Shown in pieces: positions 26,419 through 36,054 of a stretch of 64,000 nucleotides of DNA (within the stretch, counting starts at the first letter, position 1; the number at the start of each line of letters is the position of its first letter). Source of the stretch: Variovorax paradoxus. Its GTDB lineage: Bacteria > Pseudomonadota > Gammaproteobacteria > Burkholderiales > Burkholderiaceae_C. Under the pieces are notes generated by a model. It was given only the letters and a program-made list of their open reading frames with translations. It ran no database searches and was not told where the DNA came from. The stretch is taken from assembly GCF_009498455.1 (NCBI RefSeq), contig NZ_CP045644.1, positions 3,785,001 to 3,849,000 on the forward strand, written 5' to 3'. Position numbers and translations under genes: made by a program.

Positions 26419-26487
26419 GCATCGTGTTCTGAGCAGCCTCCGACCCTTGCGAATCCTGTGTGATTCGCTATCAAAATAGGAGCAACA

Positions 26488-28815
26488 ATGAGCCTCTTCA
26501 ACAAAATCACCAAGTCCTTCCAATGGGGCGACAAGACCGTCGTCATGGAAACGGGTGAAGTCGCCCGTCAGGCCAATGGCGCCGTGCTGGTCGACATCGA
26601 CGGCACCGTGATCCTGGCGACCGTGGTCGCCTCCAAGTCGGCCAAGCCCGGTCAAGATTTCTTCCCGCTGACCGTCGACTACATCGAGAAGACCTACGCC
26701 GCGGGCAAGATCCCCGGCAGCTTCTTCAAGCGCGAAGCCAAGCCCAGCGAACACGAAACCCTGACCAGCCGCCTGATCGACCGTCCGATCCGCCCGCTGT
26801 TCCCCGAAGGTTTCCTGAACGAAGTGCACGTGGTGATCCACACCGTGTCGCTCAACCCTGAAGTCGACGCCGACATCGCCGCCATGATCGGCGTGAGCGC
26901 CGCGCTGTCGATCTCCGGCATCCCGTTCAGCGGCCCGATCGGTGCCGCCCGCGTGGGCTACATCAACGGCCAGTACGTGCTGAATCCGGGCCAGACGGCC
27001 CGCAAGGATTCGCAGATGGACCTCGTCGTCGCCGGCACGCAAGCTGCCGTGCTGATGGTCGAGTCCGAAGCCCAGCAATTGAGCGAAGAAATCATGCTCG
27101 GTGGCGTGGTGTTCGGCCACGAACAAGCCAACATCGCGATCAACGCGATCCATGACCTCGTGCGCGACGCCGGCAAGCCGGTGTGGGACTGGCAGGCACC
27201 TGCCGAAGACGAGGCCTTCGTCGCCAAGGTCAAGGGCCTGGCCGAAGAAAAGCTGCGCGCTGTCTATCAAATCCGCAGCAAGCAAGCCCGCACGCAAGCC
27301 CTGCGCGAAGCCAATGCCAGCGTGATGGCCTCGTTGAAGGAGAGCGGCGAGCCTTTCGACGCCGGCAAGGTCAACGACCTGCTGTTCTCGATCGAATCGA
27401 AGATCGTTCGCAGCCAGATCCTGTCGGGTGAACCCCGCATCGACGGCCGCGATACGCGCACTGTGCGTCCCATCGAAATCCGCAACTCGGTGCTGCCCCG
27501 CACCCACGGCTCGGCCCTGTTCACGCGCGGTGAAACGCAGGCGCTGGTCATCACCACGCTCGGCACCGAACGCGACGCACAGCGCATCGACGCGCTGGCC
27601 GGCGAGTACGAAGACCGCTTCCTGTTCCACTACAACATGCCTCCCTTTGCCACCGGCGAAGTGGGCCGCATGGGCTCGACCAAGCGCCGCGAAATCGGCC
27701 ACGGCCGCCTGGCCAAGCGCGCGCTCGTCGCCGTGCTGCCGACCAAGGAAGAATTCCCGTACACCATCCGCGTGGTGTCGGAAATCACCGAGTCGAACGG
27801 CTCCTCGTCGATGGCTTCGGTCTGCGGCGGCTGCCTGTCGATGATGGACGCCGGCGTGCCGATGAAGGCCCACGTGGCCGGTATCGCCATGGGCCTGATC
27901 AAGGAAGACAACCGCTTCGCGGTGCTGACCGACATCCTGGGCGATGAAGATCATCTGGGCGACATGGACTTCAAGGTGGCCGGCACGACCAACGGCATCA
28001 CTGCGCTGCAGATGGACATCAAGATCCAGGGCATCACCAAGGAAATCATGCAGGTCGCACTGGCTCAGGCCAAGGAAGCGCGCATGCACATCCTGGGCAA
28101 GATGCAAGAAGCCATGGGCGAGGCCAAGGCCGAAGTCTCCAGCTTCGCACCGCGCCTGACCACGCTGAAGATCAACCCCGAGAAGATCCGCGACGTGATC
28201 GGCAAGGGCGGTTCGGTCATCCGTGGCCTGCAGGAAGAAACCGGCACGACGATCAACATCGACGAAGACGGCACCATCACCATTGCCTCGACCGACCCGG
28301 AAAAGGCAGAGTTCGCCAAGCGCCGCATCGAGCAGATCACCGCTGAAGTCGAAATCGGCAAGGTCTACGAAGGCCCGGTCACCAAGATCCTGGACTTCGG
28401 CGCGCTCATCAACCTGCTGCCCGGCAAGGACGGCCTGCTGCACATCAGCCAGATCGCGCACGAGCGCGTCGAGAAGGTGACCGACTACCTGAGCGAAGGC
28501 CAGATCGTGAAGGTCAAGGTTCTCGAGACGGACGAAAAGGGCCGCGTCAAGCTGTCCATGAAGGCCCTGACCGAGCGTCCGGCCGGCATGGAATACAGCG
28601 AGCGCCCGCCGCGTGAAGACCGTGGCGATCGCGGTGACCGTGGTGGCGACCGCCGTGAGCGTTCGGACCGTGGCGATCGCGGCGGCGACCGTGGTGGTGA
28701 TCGTGGCGAGCGCGCACCGCGCTTCAACGACCAGCAGCAACAGCCCCGCGGCGAGCAGCAACAGCAGCCCGCTGGCGAGTCGCAGCAGCAAGCCCCGCGC
28801 GAACCGCAGGAGTAA
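26488..28815 (+). CDS. pnp: Polyribonucleotide nucleotidyltransferase (PNPase)
   Basis: Phosphorolytic 3'-5' exoribonuclease of the degradosome. The 775 residues comprise two RNase PH domains (residues about 10-230 and 315-545, including [28 protein letters not shown] and [19 protein letters not shown]), a KH domain ([19 protein letters not shown]) and an S1 domain ([24 protein letters not shown], ending about residue 690). The last 75 residues are low complexity: RGD/RGG-type repeats then a Gln-rich tail, a possible RNA- or protein-contact tail. AGGAG lies 8 bases before the ATG. Confidence 0.98.
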   Translation: MSLFNKITKSFQWGDKTVVMETGEVARQANGAVLVDIDGTVILATVVASKSAKPGQDFFPLTVDYIEKTYAAGKIPGSFFKREAKPSEHETLTSRLIDRPIRPLFPEGFLNEVHVVIHTVSLNPEVDADIAAMIGVSAALSISGIPFSGPIGAARVGYINGQYVLNPGQTARKDSQMDLVVAGTQAAVLMVESEAQQLSEEIMLGGVVFGHEQANIAINAIHDLVRDAGKPVWDWQAPAEDEAFVAKVKGLAEEKLRAVYQIRSKQARTQALREANASVMASLKESGEPFDAGKVNDLLFSIESKIVRSQILSGEPRIDGRDTRTVRPIEIRNSVLPRTHGSALFTRGETQALVITTLGTERDAQRIDALAGEYEDRFLFHYNMPPFATGEVGRMGSTKRREIGHGRLAKRALVAVLPTKEEFPYTIRVVSEITESNGSSSMASVCGGCLSMMDAGVPMKAHVAGIAMGLIKEDNRFAVLTDILGDEDHLGDMDFKVAGTTNGITALQMDIKIQGITKEIMQVALAQAKEARMHILGKMQEAMGEAKAEVSSFAPRLTTLKINPEKIRDVIGKGGSVIRGLQEETGTTINIDEDGTITIASTDPEKAEFAKRRIEQITAEVEIGKVYEGPVTKILDFGALINLLPGKDGLLHISQIAHERVEKVTDYLSEGQIVKVKVLETDEKGRVKLSMKALTERPAGMEYSERPPREDRGDRGDRGGDRRERSDRGDRGGDRGGDRGERAPRFNDQQQQPRGEQQQQPAGESQQQAPREPQE
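28609..28713 (+). repeat. Degenerate in-frame repeat in the pnp tail
   Basis: Repeats of the type GACCGTGGCGATCGC encode DRGDRG/GGDRGG units at the PNPase C-terminus. Because the units are short and similar, slippage could change tail length between strains. Confidence 0.7.
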
Positions 28816-28820
28816 GCAGT

Positions 28821-28849
28821 GAGGCGCGACGGCCTGGTGCCGTCGCCTC
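28821..28849 (+). terminator. Hairpin after pnp, weak terminator
   Basis: CGACGGC and GCCGTCG with flanking GAGG/CCTC form a strong GC stem 5 bases after the pnp stop. The following bases (TCGTGG) lack a T-run, so it may act as a 3'-end protector or partial terminator. Confidence 0.45.
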
Positions 28850-28905
28850 TCGTGGACAGCCATTGATGCCCGCCCCCGTGCGGGCATCCGAGTCTCGGAG
28901 ACCCC

Positions 28906-29904
28906 ATGAAAGCCATTGAGATCACTTCGTACGGCGCCCCCGAGGTGCTGCGCGTCGCTGTGCGTCCCGACCCGGTCGCCGGCGAGGGCGAGCTCCTGAT
29001 CCGCGTGGCGGCCAGCGGCGTCAATCGTCCGGACGTGCTGCAGCGGATGGGGCATTACCCCGTGCCGCCCGGCGCTTCCGACCTGCCGGGCCTCGAAGTG
29101 GCCGGCGAGATCGTGTCGGGCGACGCCAAGGCGCTGGCTGATGCGGGCTTCAAGGTCGGCGACCGCGTGTGCGCGCTGGTGGCTGGTGGCGGCTATGCCG
29201 AGCTGTGCGTGGCGCCTGTGGCGCAATGCCTGCCGGTGCCCAAGGGCTGGAGCGACATCGAGGCGGCCTCGCTGCCCGAGACCTTCTTCACTGTCTGGAG
29301 CAATGTGTTCGAGCGCGGCCGGCTGCAGAAGGGTGAGACCCTGCTGATCCAGGGCGGCTCGAGCGGCATCGGCGTCACGGCGATCCAGATCGCCAAGGCG
29401 CTCGGCGCGACCGTGATCGTCACGGCTGGCAGCGACGACAAGTGCGAAGCCTGCCTGAAGCTCGGCGCCGACCACGCGATCAACTACCGCACGAGCGATT
29501 TCGTCGAAGTGGCGAAGCAGCTCACCGGCGGCAAGGGCGTGGACGTGGTGCTCGACATGGTGGCGGGCGACTACGTCGCGCGCGAGATCGAATGCCTGGC
29601 CGAAGACGGCCGGCTCGTGATCATTGCGGTGCAGGGCGGTGTGAAGAGCGAGATCAACGCGGGCCTCGTGCTGCGTCGGCGGCTCACGATCACCGGCTCG
29701 ACGCTGCGTCCGCGGGCGGTGGCGTTCAAGGGCGCCATCGCCAAGGCATTGCGCGAGAAGGTCTGGCCGCTGCTCGAAAGCGGCGCGGTCAAGCCCGTGA
29801 TCCACAGCACCTATGCGGCAGCAGGTGAGCCCAGCGGTGCGGCCCAGGCTCACACCCTGATGGAATCGAACCAGCACATCGGCAAGATCGTGCTGACTTG
29901 GTGA
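28906..29904 (+). CDS. NAD(P)H-quinone oxidoreductase, zinc-independent MDR family
   Basis: A 332-residue medium-chain reductase of the QOR/PIG3 type. It shows the N-terminal GroES-like fold ([32 protein letters not shown]) and the Rossmann motif [20 protein letters not shown] with [14 protein letters not shown] for NADP(H). There are no zinc-ligand cysteines. The gene sits 13 bases before tpiA and may share its transcript. The physiological acceptor is unknown. Confidence 0.93.
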   Translation: MKAIEITSYGAPEVLRVAVRPDPVAGEGELLIRVAASGVNRPDVLQRMGHYPVPPGASDLPGLEVAGEIVSGDAKALADAGFKVGDRVCALVAGGGYAELCVAPVAQCLPVPKGWSDIEAASLPETFFTVWSNVFERGRLQKGETLLIQGGSSGIGVTAIQIAKALGATVIVTAGSDDKCEACLKLGADHAINYRTSDFVEVAKQLTGGKGVDVVLDMVAGDYVAREIECLAEDGRLVIIAVQGGVKSEINAGLVLRRRLTITGSTLRPRAVAFKGAIAKALREKVWPLLESGAVKPVIHSTYAAAGEPSGAAQAHTLMESNQHIGKIVLTW

Positions 29905-29917
29905 GACGAACAACGCG

Positions 29918-30682
29918 ATGACAACTTTCAAGAAACTGATTGCCGGCAACTGGAAGATGAATGGCGGCCTGGCCGCCAACGAGGCGCTGGTGAAGGCCCT
30001 GCAGCAAGGGCTGGCTGTCAGCCCGGCGGCTTGCGGTGTCGCACTGTGTGCGCCTGCGCCGTACTTTGCCCAGCTGCAATCGCTGCTGGCGGACACGCCG
30101 TCGCTGGCGCTCGGTGCGCAGGACATCTCGGCCCACCCGCAAGGTGCGTTCACCGGTGAGCAATCGGCGGCGATGCTGAAGGACTTCGGCGTGCGCTATG
30201 CCATCGTCGGCCATTCGGAGCGTCGCCAGTACCACGGCGAAACCGACGACGTGGTGGCGGCCAAGACGGCGGCAGCCTTGGCGAACGGCATCACGCCGAT
30301 CGTCTGTGTCGGCGAGACGCTGGCACAGCGCGAAGCAGGGCAGACGGAAGAGGTCGTCAAGCGTCAGCTGGCCGCGGTGATTCATCTGAACGGCCACTGC
30401 ATCAGCGAGATCGTCGTGGCCTATGAGCCGGTCTGGGCCATCGGCACGGGCAAGACGGCTTCGCCGGCGCAGGCGCAGGCGGTGCACGCCGTGCTGCGTG
30501 CGCAACTGCACCATGCGGCGAGCGAGCATGCCGCGGGCATCAAGATTCTGTACGGCGGCAGCATGAACGCGGCGAACGCCGCCGAACTGCTGGCGCAGGC
30601 CGACATCGACGGCGGCCTCATCGGTGGCGCCTCGCTGAAGGCGCCCGACTTTTTGCAGATCATTTCTGCCGCTGCACGCTGA
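29918..30682 (+). CDS. tpiA: Triosephosphate isomerase
   Basis: A 254-residue TIM-barrel enzyme interconverting dihydroxyacetone phosphate and glyceraldehyde 3-phosphate. Catalytic Lys is in AGNWKMNG, His in [12 protein letters not shown], Glu in [14 protein letters not shown]; the phosphate loop is [11 protein letters not shown]. Length is normal. It is followed after 38 bases by secG. Confidence 0.98.
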   Translation: MTTFKKLIAGNWKMNGGLAANEALVKALQQGLAVSPAACGVALCAPAPYFAQLQSLLADTPSLALGAQDISAHPQGAFTGEQSAAMLKDFGVRYAIVGHSERRQYHGETDDVVAAKTAAALANGITPIVCVGETLAQREAGQTEEVVKRQLAAVIHLNGHCISEIVVAYEPVWAIGTGKTASPAQAQAVHAVLRAQLHHAASEHAAGIKILYGGSMNAANAAELLAQADIDGGLIGGASLKAPDFLQIISAAAR

Positions 30683-30720
30683 TCGCGGCAACGGCAGCCA
30701 TCACTTAGGAGTAAGAACGA

Positions 30721-31131
30721 ATGAACGTGGTCCTCAATCTTCTGGTCGGCGTGCAAATGCTGTCGGCGCTGGCAATGATCGGCCTGATCCTGATCCAGCA
30801 CGGCAAGGGCGCCGACATGGGTGCGGCCTTCGGCAGCGGCAGTGCGGGCAGCCTGTTCGGTGCCAGCGGCAGTGCCAACTTCCTTTCGCGCACGACGGCC
30901 GTGCTGGCTGCGGTGTTCTTTGCTTGCACGCTGTTGCTGGCTTACTTCAGTCACGCACGTCCTGCGGGCGGTGGCAGCCTGCTGGAGCGCGCCGCCGTGG
31001 GCACGCCTGCTGCACCGGCTGCTCCTGCGACGGGCGCTGCGGGTGAAATCCCCTCTGCAGCAGCACCTGCCAAGGCTGCTTCGGCGCCTGCGGCTCCTGT
31101 TTCGGGCACCGGCCAGATTCCGGCCAAGTAA
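30721..31131 (+). CDS. secG: Protein-export membrane protein SecG
   Basis: A 136-residue subunit of the SecYEG translocon with two TM helices (about residues 3-25 and 55-75) and the conserved loop GADMGAAFGSGSAGSLFGASG-type segment. The C-terminal tail is an extended Ala/Pro-rich stretch, as is common in betaproteobacteria. GGAG precedes the ATG. Confidence 0.95.
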   Translation: MNVVLNLLVGVQMLSALAMIGLILIQHGKGADMGAAFGSGSAGSLFGASGSANFLSRTTAVLAAVFFACTLLLAYFSHARPAGGGSLLERAAVGTPAAPAAPATGAAGEIPSAAAPAKAASAPAAPVSGTGQIPAK

Positions 31132-31148
31132 TCAGGTTGTTTTCATGC

Positions 31149-31169
31149 AGCCGTCTGTGAGAAACGGCT
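31149..31169 (+). terminator. Hairpin after secG, weak terminator
   Basis: AGCCGT and ACGGCT form a 6-bp stem 18 bases after the secG stop, followed by TCATTTC, a poor T-tract. It may give partial termination before the tRNA. Confidence 0.45.
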
Positions 31170-31250
31170 TCATTTCAGGGTAAACTCTAAATCTGTTCAG
31201 AAAGCCAAATGCCTCAACGGCACCTCATGCCATCTGGACAGTTTAAAACC

Positions 31251-31335
31251 GCGGTCGTGGTGAAATTGGTAGACACGCTATCTTGAGGGGGTAGTGGCGA
31301 AAGCTGTGCGAGTTCGAGTCTCGCCGACCGCACCA
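31251..31335 (+). tRNA. tRNA-Leu (GAG anticodon)
   Basis: An 85-base class II tRNA. The acceptor stem is GCGGTCG (31251-31257) with CGACCGC (31325-31331), discriminator A and encoded CCA. The anticodon loop CTTGAGG gives GAG, reading CUC/CUU. It has a long variable arm (TGGCGAAAGCTGTGC region) and the T-loop GTTCGAGTC. It sits between secG and nuoA, an arrangement conserved in many betaproteobacteria as I recall. Confidence 0.97.
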
Positions 31336-31340
31336 AATCT

Positions 31341-31381
31341 CACCGGCAGAAGATCTCTATCCAGAGGCTCTTCTGTCGGTG
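31341..31381 (+). promoter_or_regulatory. Long stem-loop between tRNA-Leu and nuoA
   Basis: CACCGGCAGAAGA (31341-31353) pairs with TCTTCTGTCGGTG (31369-31381), with one G-U and one bulge, and an inner CTCT/AGAG stem around the loop ATCC. There is no T-run after it. It begins 5 bases after the tRNA CCA and ends 21 bases before the nuoA ATG, so it may direct tRNA/mRNA processing or protect the nuo mRNA 5' end. Confidence 0.6.
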
Positions 31382-31402
31382 GCAAGCGGTGAAAATTTCT
31401 CG

Positions 31403-31762
31403 ATGAATCTCGATTCCTACCTTCCCGTCCTTTTGTTCATTTTGGTCGGGGTCGGCGTAGGCGTCGCCCCGCAAGTCATCGGATACATCCTTGGGCCCAA
31501 TCGGCCCAACGCTGCGAAGAACGCGCCTTACGAGTGCGGCTTCGAGGCCTTCGAGGATGCGCGCATGAAGTTCGACGTGCGCTATTACCTCGTCGCGATT
31601 CTCTTCATCCTCTTCGATCTCGAAATTGCCTTTCTCTTTCCGTGGGCCATTGCGCTCAAGGAAATCGGCGCTGTTGGCTTCTGGGCCATGATGATCTTTC
31701 TCGCCATCCTCGTCGTGGGCTTTGTCTACGAGTGGAAAAAAGGCGCGCTCGACTGGGAATGA
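31403..31762 (+). CDS. nuoA: NADH-quinone oxidoreductase subunit A
   Basis: A 119-residue membrane subunit of complex I with three TM helices and the conserved loop motif [20 protein letters not shown] and [11 protein letters not shown]. The start MNLDSYLPV at 31403 fits the family. It is the first gene of the complete nuoA-N operon (31403-45940). Confidence 0.97.
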   Translation: MNLDSYLPVLLFILVGVGVGVAPQVIGYILGPNRPNAAKNAPYECGFEAFEDARMKFDVRYYLVAILFILFDLEIAFLFPWAIALKEIGAVGFWAMMIFLAILVVGFVYEWKKGALDWE

Positions 31763-31777
31763 CAAGGAAGCAACACG

Positions 31778-32257
31778 ATGGCCATTGAAGGCGTTCTCAA
31801 AGAAGGCTTCGTCACCACGACCTACGACTCGGTCGTGAACTGGGCGAAGACCGGATCTCTCTGGCCGATGACGTTCGGCCTCGCATGCTGTGCGGTCGAA
31901 ATGATGCACGCGGGCGCTGCCCGCTATGACATCGACCGTTTCGGCATGTTGTTTCGCCCCAGCCCGCGGCAGTCCGATCTGATGATCGTGGCCGGCACGC
32001 TGTGCAACAAGATGGCGCCGGCGCTGCGCAAGGTCTATGACCAGATGCCCGAGCCGCGCTGGGTGCTCTCGATGGGCTCCTGCGCAAATGGCGGCGGTTA
32101 CTACCACTACAGCTATTCCGTGGTGCGTGGCTGCGACCGCATCGTGCCGGTCGACGTCTATGTGCCGGGTTGCCCGCCCACCGCTGAAGCACTGCTGTAC
32201 GGCGTGATTCAGCTGCAGCAGAAAATTCGCCGCACCAATACCATTGCCCGCGCTTGA
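31778..32257 (+). CDS. nuoB: NADH-quinone oxidoreductase subunit B
   Basis: A 159-residue peripheral-arm subunit holding the terminal cluster N2. Ligands are the tandem cysteines in [13 protein letters not shown] plus [16 protein letters not shown] and [13 protein letters not shown]. It passes electrons to quinone at the NuoB/D interface. It lies 15 bases after nuoA. Confidence 0.98.
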   Translation: MAIEGVLKEGFVTTTYDSVVNWAKTGSLWPMTFGLACCAVEMMHAGAARYDIDRFGMLFRPSPRQSDLMIVAGTLCNKMAPALRKVYDQMPEPRWVLSMGSCANGGGYYHYSYSVVRGCDRIVPVDVYVPGCPPTAEALLYGVIQLQQKIRRTNTIARA

Positions 32258-32270
32258 GAGATTGCCGACG

Positions 32271-32882
32271 ATGACTGACTTTGCAATTTCGCCGGAGGTG
32301 CTGCGCGCCACGATCGCCGAGACGCTCGGCGCCAAGGCCAAGAGCGTGACGCTCGCGCTCGAAGAAGTGACCGTCGTGGTCAGTGCCGCCGACTACATCG
32401 ATGCAGCAACGCTGCTGCGCGATGCGCCCGGCTGCCGCTTCGAGCAGCTGATCGACCTCTGTGGCATGGACTACTCCGACTACCGCGAAAGCGAGTGGCA
32501 GGGCGAGCGCTACTGCGTCGTCTCGCACCTGCTCTCCGTGAGCCTCAACCAGCGCGTGCGCCTCAAGGTGTTCGCACCGAATGAAGACCTGCCCGTCGTC
32601 GACTCGCTTCAGCCCGTCTGGAGTGCCGCCACGTGGTTCGAACGCGAAGCCTTCGATCTGTACGGCATCGTGTTCGACGGCCACGACGACCTGCGTCGCA
32701 TCCTGACCGACTACGGCTTCATCGGCCACCCGTTCCGCAAGGACTTTCCGGTGTCGGGTCACGTCGAAATGCGCTACGACGAAGAGCAGAAGCGCGTGGT
32801 CTACCAGCCGGTCTCGATCGAGCCGCGCGAAATCACGCCGCGCGTGATCCGCGAAGACAACTACGGCGGCGGTTTGCACTGA
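32271..32882 (+). CDS. nuoC: NADH-quinone oxidoreductase subunit C
   Basis: A 203-residue peripheral subunit with the 30-kDa signature [20 protein letters not shown]. It is a separate gene, not the NuoCD fusion of enterobacteria. I chose the start [11 protein letters not shown] at 32271, 13 bases after nuoB; an earlier in-frame start would overlap nuoB. Confidence 0.97.
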   Translation: MTDFAISPEVLRATIAETLGAKAKSVTLALEEVTVVVSAADYIDAATLLRDAPGCRFEQLIDLCGMDYSDYRESEWQGERYCVVSHLLSVSLNQRVRLKVFAPNEDLPVVDSLQPVWSAATWFEREAFDLYGIVFDGHDDLRRILTDYGFIGHPFRKDFPVSGHVEMRYDEEQKRVVYQPVSIEPREITPRVIREDNYGGGLH

Positions 32883-32887
32883 CAGAT

Positions 32888-34141
32888 ATGGCCGAAATCA
32901 AGAACTACACACTCAACTTCGGTCCCCAGCACCCCGCAGCACACGGCGTGCTGCGCCTGGTGCTTGAGCTGGACGGCGAAGTGATCCAGCGTGCCGACCC
33001 CCACATCGGCTTGCTGCACCGCGCGACCGAGAAGCTCGCCGAATCGCGCACCTTCATCCAGTCGCTGCCCTACATGGACCGCCTCGACTACGTGTCGATG
33101 ATGTCCAACGAGCACGCCTACTGCCTCGCCATCGAGCGGATGATGGGCCTCGATGTGCCGATCCGTGCGCAGTACATCCGCGTGATGTTCGCCGAGATCA
33201 CCCGCCTGCTGAACCACCTGCTGTGGCTCGGTGCGCACGGTCTGGACTGCGGTGCGATGAACATGCTCATCTACTGCTTCCGCGAGCGTGAAGACCTGTT
33301 CGACATGTACGAAGCCGTGTCCGGCGCGCGCATGCACGCAGCGTACTTCCGTCCGGGCGGCGTCTACCGCGACCTGCCGGATTCGATGCCGCAGTACAAG
33401 GTCAGCAAGGTCAAGAACGCGAAGGCGATCGAACGTCTGAACGAGAACCGCCAGGGTTCGCTGCTCGATTTCATCGACGACTTCTGCAAGCGCTTCCCGA
33501 AGATGGTCGACGAGTACGAAACGCTCCTCACCGACAACCGCATCTGGAAGCAGCGTACCGTGGGCATCGGCGTGGTCACGCCGGAGCGCGCGCTGAACCT
33601 CGGCTTCACCGGCCCGATGCTGCGTGGCTCGGGCGTCGAATGGGATCTGCGCAAGAAGCAGCCCTACGACGTCTACGACCAGATGCTGTTCGACGTGCCC
33701 GTCGGCAAGACCGGCGACTGCTACGACCGCTACCTTGTGCGCGTGGAAGAAATGCGCCAGGCCAACAAGATCATCCAGCAGTGCTCGGCATGGCTGCGCG
33801 TGAATCCCGGCCCGGTCATCACCGACAACCACAAGGTCGCTGCGCCCGCGCGCGAATCGATGAAGGCGAACATGGAGGAGCTGATCCACCATTTCAAGCT
33901 CTTCACCGAAGGCTTCCATGTGCCCGAAGGCGAAGCGTATGCCGCCGTCGAGCATCCCAAGGGCGAGTTCGGCATCTATCTCGTGAGCGACGGCGCCAAC
34001 AAGCCGTACCGCTTGAAGATCCGCGCCCCGGGCTTCCCGCACCTCGCTGCCCTCGACGAAATGTCGCGCGGCCACATGATCGCCGACGCTGTCGCGGTGA
34101 TCGGCACGATGGACATCGTGTTCGGCGAAATCGACAGGTGA
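32888..34141 (+). CDS. nuoD: NADH-quinone oxidoreductase subunit D
   Basis: A 417-residue 49-kDa subunit lining the quinone site. Motifs: [34 protein letters not shown], and the C-terminal DIVFGEIDR. The start MAEIKNYTL at 32888 is 5 bases after the nuoC stop. Confidence 0.98.
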   Translation: MAEIKNYTLNFGPQHPAAHGVLRLVLELDGEVIQRADPHIGLLHRATEKLAESRTFIQSLPYMDRLDYVSMMSNEHAYCLAIERMMGLDVPIRAQYIRVMFAEITRLLNHLLWLGAHGLDCGAMNMLIYCFREREDLFDMYEAVSGARMHAAYFRPGGVYRDLPDSMPQYKVSKVKNAKAIERLNENRQGSLLDFIDDFCKRFPKMVDEYETLLTDNRIWKQRTVGIGVVTPERALNLGFTGPMLRGSGVEWDLRKKQPYDVYDQMLFDVPVGKTGDCYDRYLVRVEEMRQANKIIQQCSAWLRVNPGPVITDNHKVAAPARESMKANMEELIHHFKLFTEGFHVPEGEAYAAVEHPKGEFGIYLVSDGANKPYRLKIRAPGFPHLAALDEMSRGHMIADAVAVIGTMDIVFGEIDR

Positions 34142-34151
34142 GAAAGAGCGA

Positions 34152-34694
34152 ATGACGACTTCCTCAACCCATCACCATGACGCGGTGCCTTCGGCGCCGT
34201 TGAAGGCCGCCATCCTCGAGCGCTTTGCGCGCGAGGTCGCGAAGTACCCCGAAGCCGGAAAGCAGTCGGCCGTGATGGCCTGCCTCGCCATCGTCCAGCA
34301 GGACGAAGGCTTCGTGAGCGTGCAGCGCGAGCGCGAGATCGCCGCCTACCTCGGCATGGCGCCCATCGCCGTGCACGAAGTGACGACCTTCTACAACATG
34401 TACAACCAGCATCCGGTGGGCAAGTTCAAGCTCAACGTGTGCACCAACCTGCCGTGCCAGCTGCGCGACGGCGTGACCGCGCTGGTTCATCTCGAGAAGA
34501 AGCTCGGCATCAAGATGGGCGAGACCACGGCCGACGGCCTGTTCACGCTGCAGCAGAGCGAATGCCTCGGCGCCTGCGCCGATTCGCCCGTGATGCTGGT
34601 CAACGACCGCACCATGTGCAGCTTCATGAGCAATGACAAGCTCGACCAGCTCATCGACGGTTTGCGCAGTGCCAAGCCAGGGGAGGCTTCGTGA
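34152..34694 (+). CDS. nuoE: NADH-quinone oxidoreductase subunit E
   Basis: A 180-residue [2Fe-2S] (N1a) subunit of the NADH module. Cluster cysteines are in [10 protein letters not shown] and [11 protein letters not shown]. Family helix [13 protein letters not shown] is present. The stop overlaps the nuoF ATG by one base (TGATG). Confidence 0.97.
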   Translation: MTTSSTHHHDAVPSAPLKAAILERFAREVAKYPEAGKQSAVMACLAIVQQDEGFVSVQREREIAAYLGMAPIAVHEVTTFYNMYNQHPVGKFKLNVCTNLPCQLRDGVTALVHLEKKLGIKMGETTADGLFTLQQSECLGACADSPVMLVNDRTMCSFMSNDKLDQLIDGLRSAKPGEAS

Positions 34695-36034
34695 TGACGC
34701 CCGAACAGGTTCTCTCGCAATTCCAGGCCACCGGTGTCCAGACCTGCTTCCATGACCGCCACATCGGCGCTCAAATTTATGCAGGCCTCGACGGCACCAA
34801 CTGGCATCTGGCCGACTACGAAGCGCGCGGCGGCTACCAGGCGCTGCGCAAGATCCTCACCGAGGGCCTCACGCCCGACCAGGTGATCGCCGAAGTGAAG
34901 GCCTCGGGCCTGCGCGGCCGCGGCGGCGCCGGTTTCCCGACCGGCCTGAAGTGGAGCTTCATGCCCCGCCAGTTCCCGGGCCAGAAGTACCTCGTCTGCA
35001 ATTCGGACGAAGGCGAGCCCGGCACGTGCAAGGACCGCGACATCCTGCAGTTCAACCCGCACATCGTGATCGAAGGCATGGCCATCGCCGCGTATGCGAT
35101 GGGCATCAGCGTGGGCTACAACTACATCCACGGCGAGATCTTCCAGAGCTACGACCGCTTCGAGGCCGCCCTCGAAGAGGCGCGCGCCGCCGGTTATCTC
35201 GGCGACAAGATCATGGGCAGCACGTACAACTTCCAGTTGCACGCGGCCCACGGCTTCGGTGCCTACATCTGCGGCGAAGAAACCGCGCTGCTCGAATCGC
35301 TCGAAGGCAAGAAGGGCCAGCCGCGCTTCAAGCCGCCGTTCCCGGCGAGCTTCGGCCTGTACGGCAAGCCGACCACCATCAACAACACCGAGACCTTCGC
35401 AGCGGTGCCCTGGATCATCCGCAACGGCGGCCAGGCCTACCTCGAGTGCGGCAAGCCGAACAACGGCGGCACCAAGATCTACTCGGTGAGTGGTGACGTC
35501 GAGTTGCCCGGCAACTACGAAGTGCCCATGGGCACACCGTTCTCCAAGCTGCTCGAACTGGCCGGCGGCGTGCGCAAGGGTCGCACGCTCAAGGCGGTGA
35601 TTCCCGGCGGCTCGTCGTCGCCGGTGCTGCCGGCCGACATCATGATGGCCTGCACCATGGACTACGACTCCATCGCCAAGGCCGGCTCCATGCTGGGTTC
35701 GGGCGCTGTGATCGTCATGGACGACACGCGGTCGATGGTCGAGTCGCTCAAGCGCCTCTCGTACTTCTACATGCACGAGTCCTGCGGCCAGTGCACTCCC
35801 TGCCGCGAAGGCACGGGCTGGCTCTACCGCGTGGTCGACCGCATCCACAACGGCCAGGGCAAGCCCAGCGACATGCAGCTGCTGGACTCCGTGGCCGGCG
35901 ACATCATGGGCCGCACGATCTGTGCGCTCGGCGATGCGGCGGCCATGCCGGTGCGCGCCATGATCAAGCACTTCCGCCATGAGTTCGAGGCCCTGATTCC
36001 GGGTCACGTCCCGACGGCGCCCGTCAAGGCCTGA
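34694..36034 (+). CDS. nuoF: NADH-quinone oxidoreductase subunit F
   Basis: A 446-residue NADH-oxidising subunit. FMN/NADH site: [33 protein letters not shown] and [16 protein letters not shown]; the N3 [4Fe-4S] cysteines are in [12 protein letters not shown] plus a distal Cys ([11 protein letters not shown]). A GTG three bases upstream is an alternative start; the ATG gives a TGATG coupling to nuoE. Confidence 0.98.
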   Translation: MTPEQVLSQFQATGVQTCFHDRHIGAQIYAGLDGTNWHLADYEARGGYQALRKILTEGLTPDQVIAEVKASGLRGRGGAGFPTGLKWSFMPRQFPGQKYLVCNSDEGEPGTCKDRDILQFNPHIVIEGMAIAAYAMGISVGYNYIHGEIFQSYDRFEAALEEARAAGYLGDKIMGSTYNFQLHAAHGFGAYICGEETALLESLEGKKGQPRFKPPFPASFGLYGKPTTINNTETFAAVPWIIRNGGQAYLECGKPNNGGTKIYSVSGDVELPGNYEVPMGTPFSKLLELAGGVRKGRTLKAVIPGGSSSPVLPADIMMACTMDYDSIAKAGSMLGSGAVIVMDDTRSMVESLKRLSYFYMHESCGQCTPCREGTGWLYRVVDRIHNGQGKPSDMQLLDSVAGDIMGRTICALGDAAAMPVRAMIKHFRHEFEALIPGHVPTAPVKA

Positions 36035-36054
36035 GTGCGAGAAGAAACACAGAC

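Noticed and set aside
28609..28713. Repeats in the pnp tail considered as a CRISPR or intergenic repeat array
   Set aside because: Units are short, in frame and contiguous without spacers; they encode a protein tail.
26335..30153. A 1272-codon minus-strand frame opposite pnp, the quinone oxidoreductase and the start of tpiA
   Set aside because: Shadow of core genes; no domain and it crosses the rpsO terminator.
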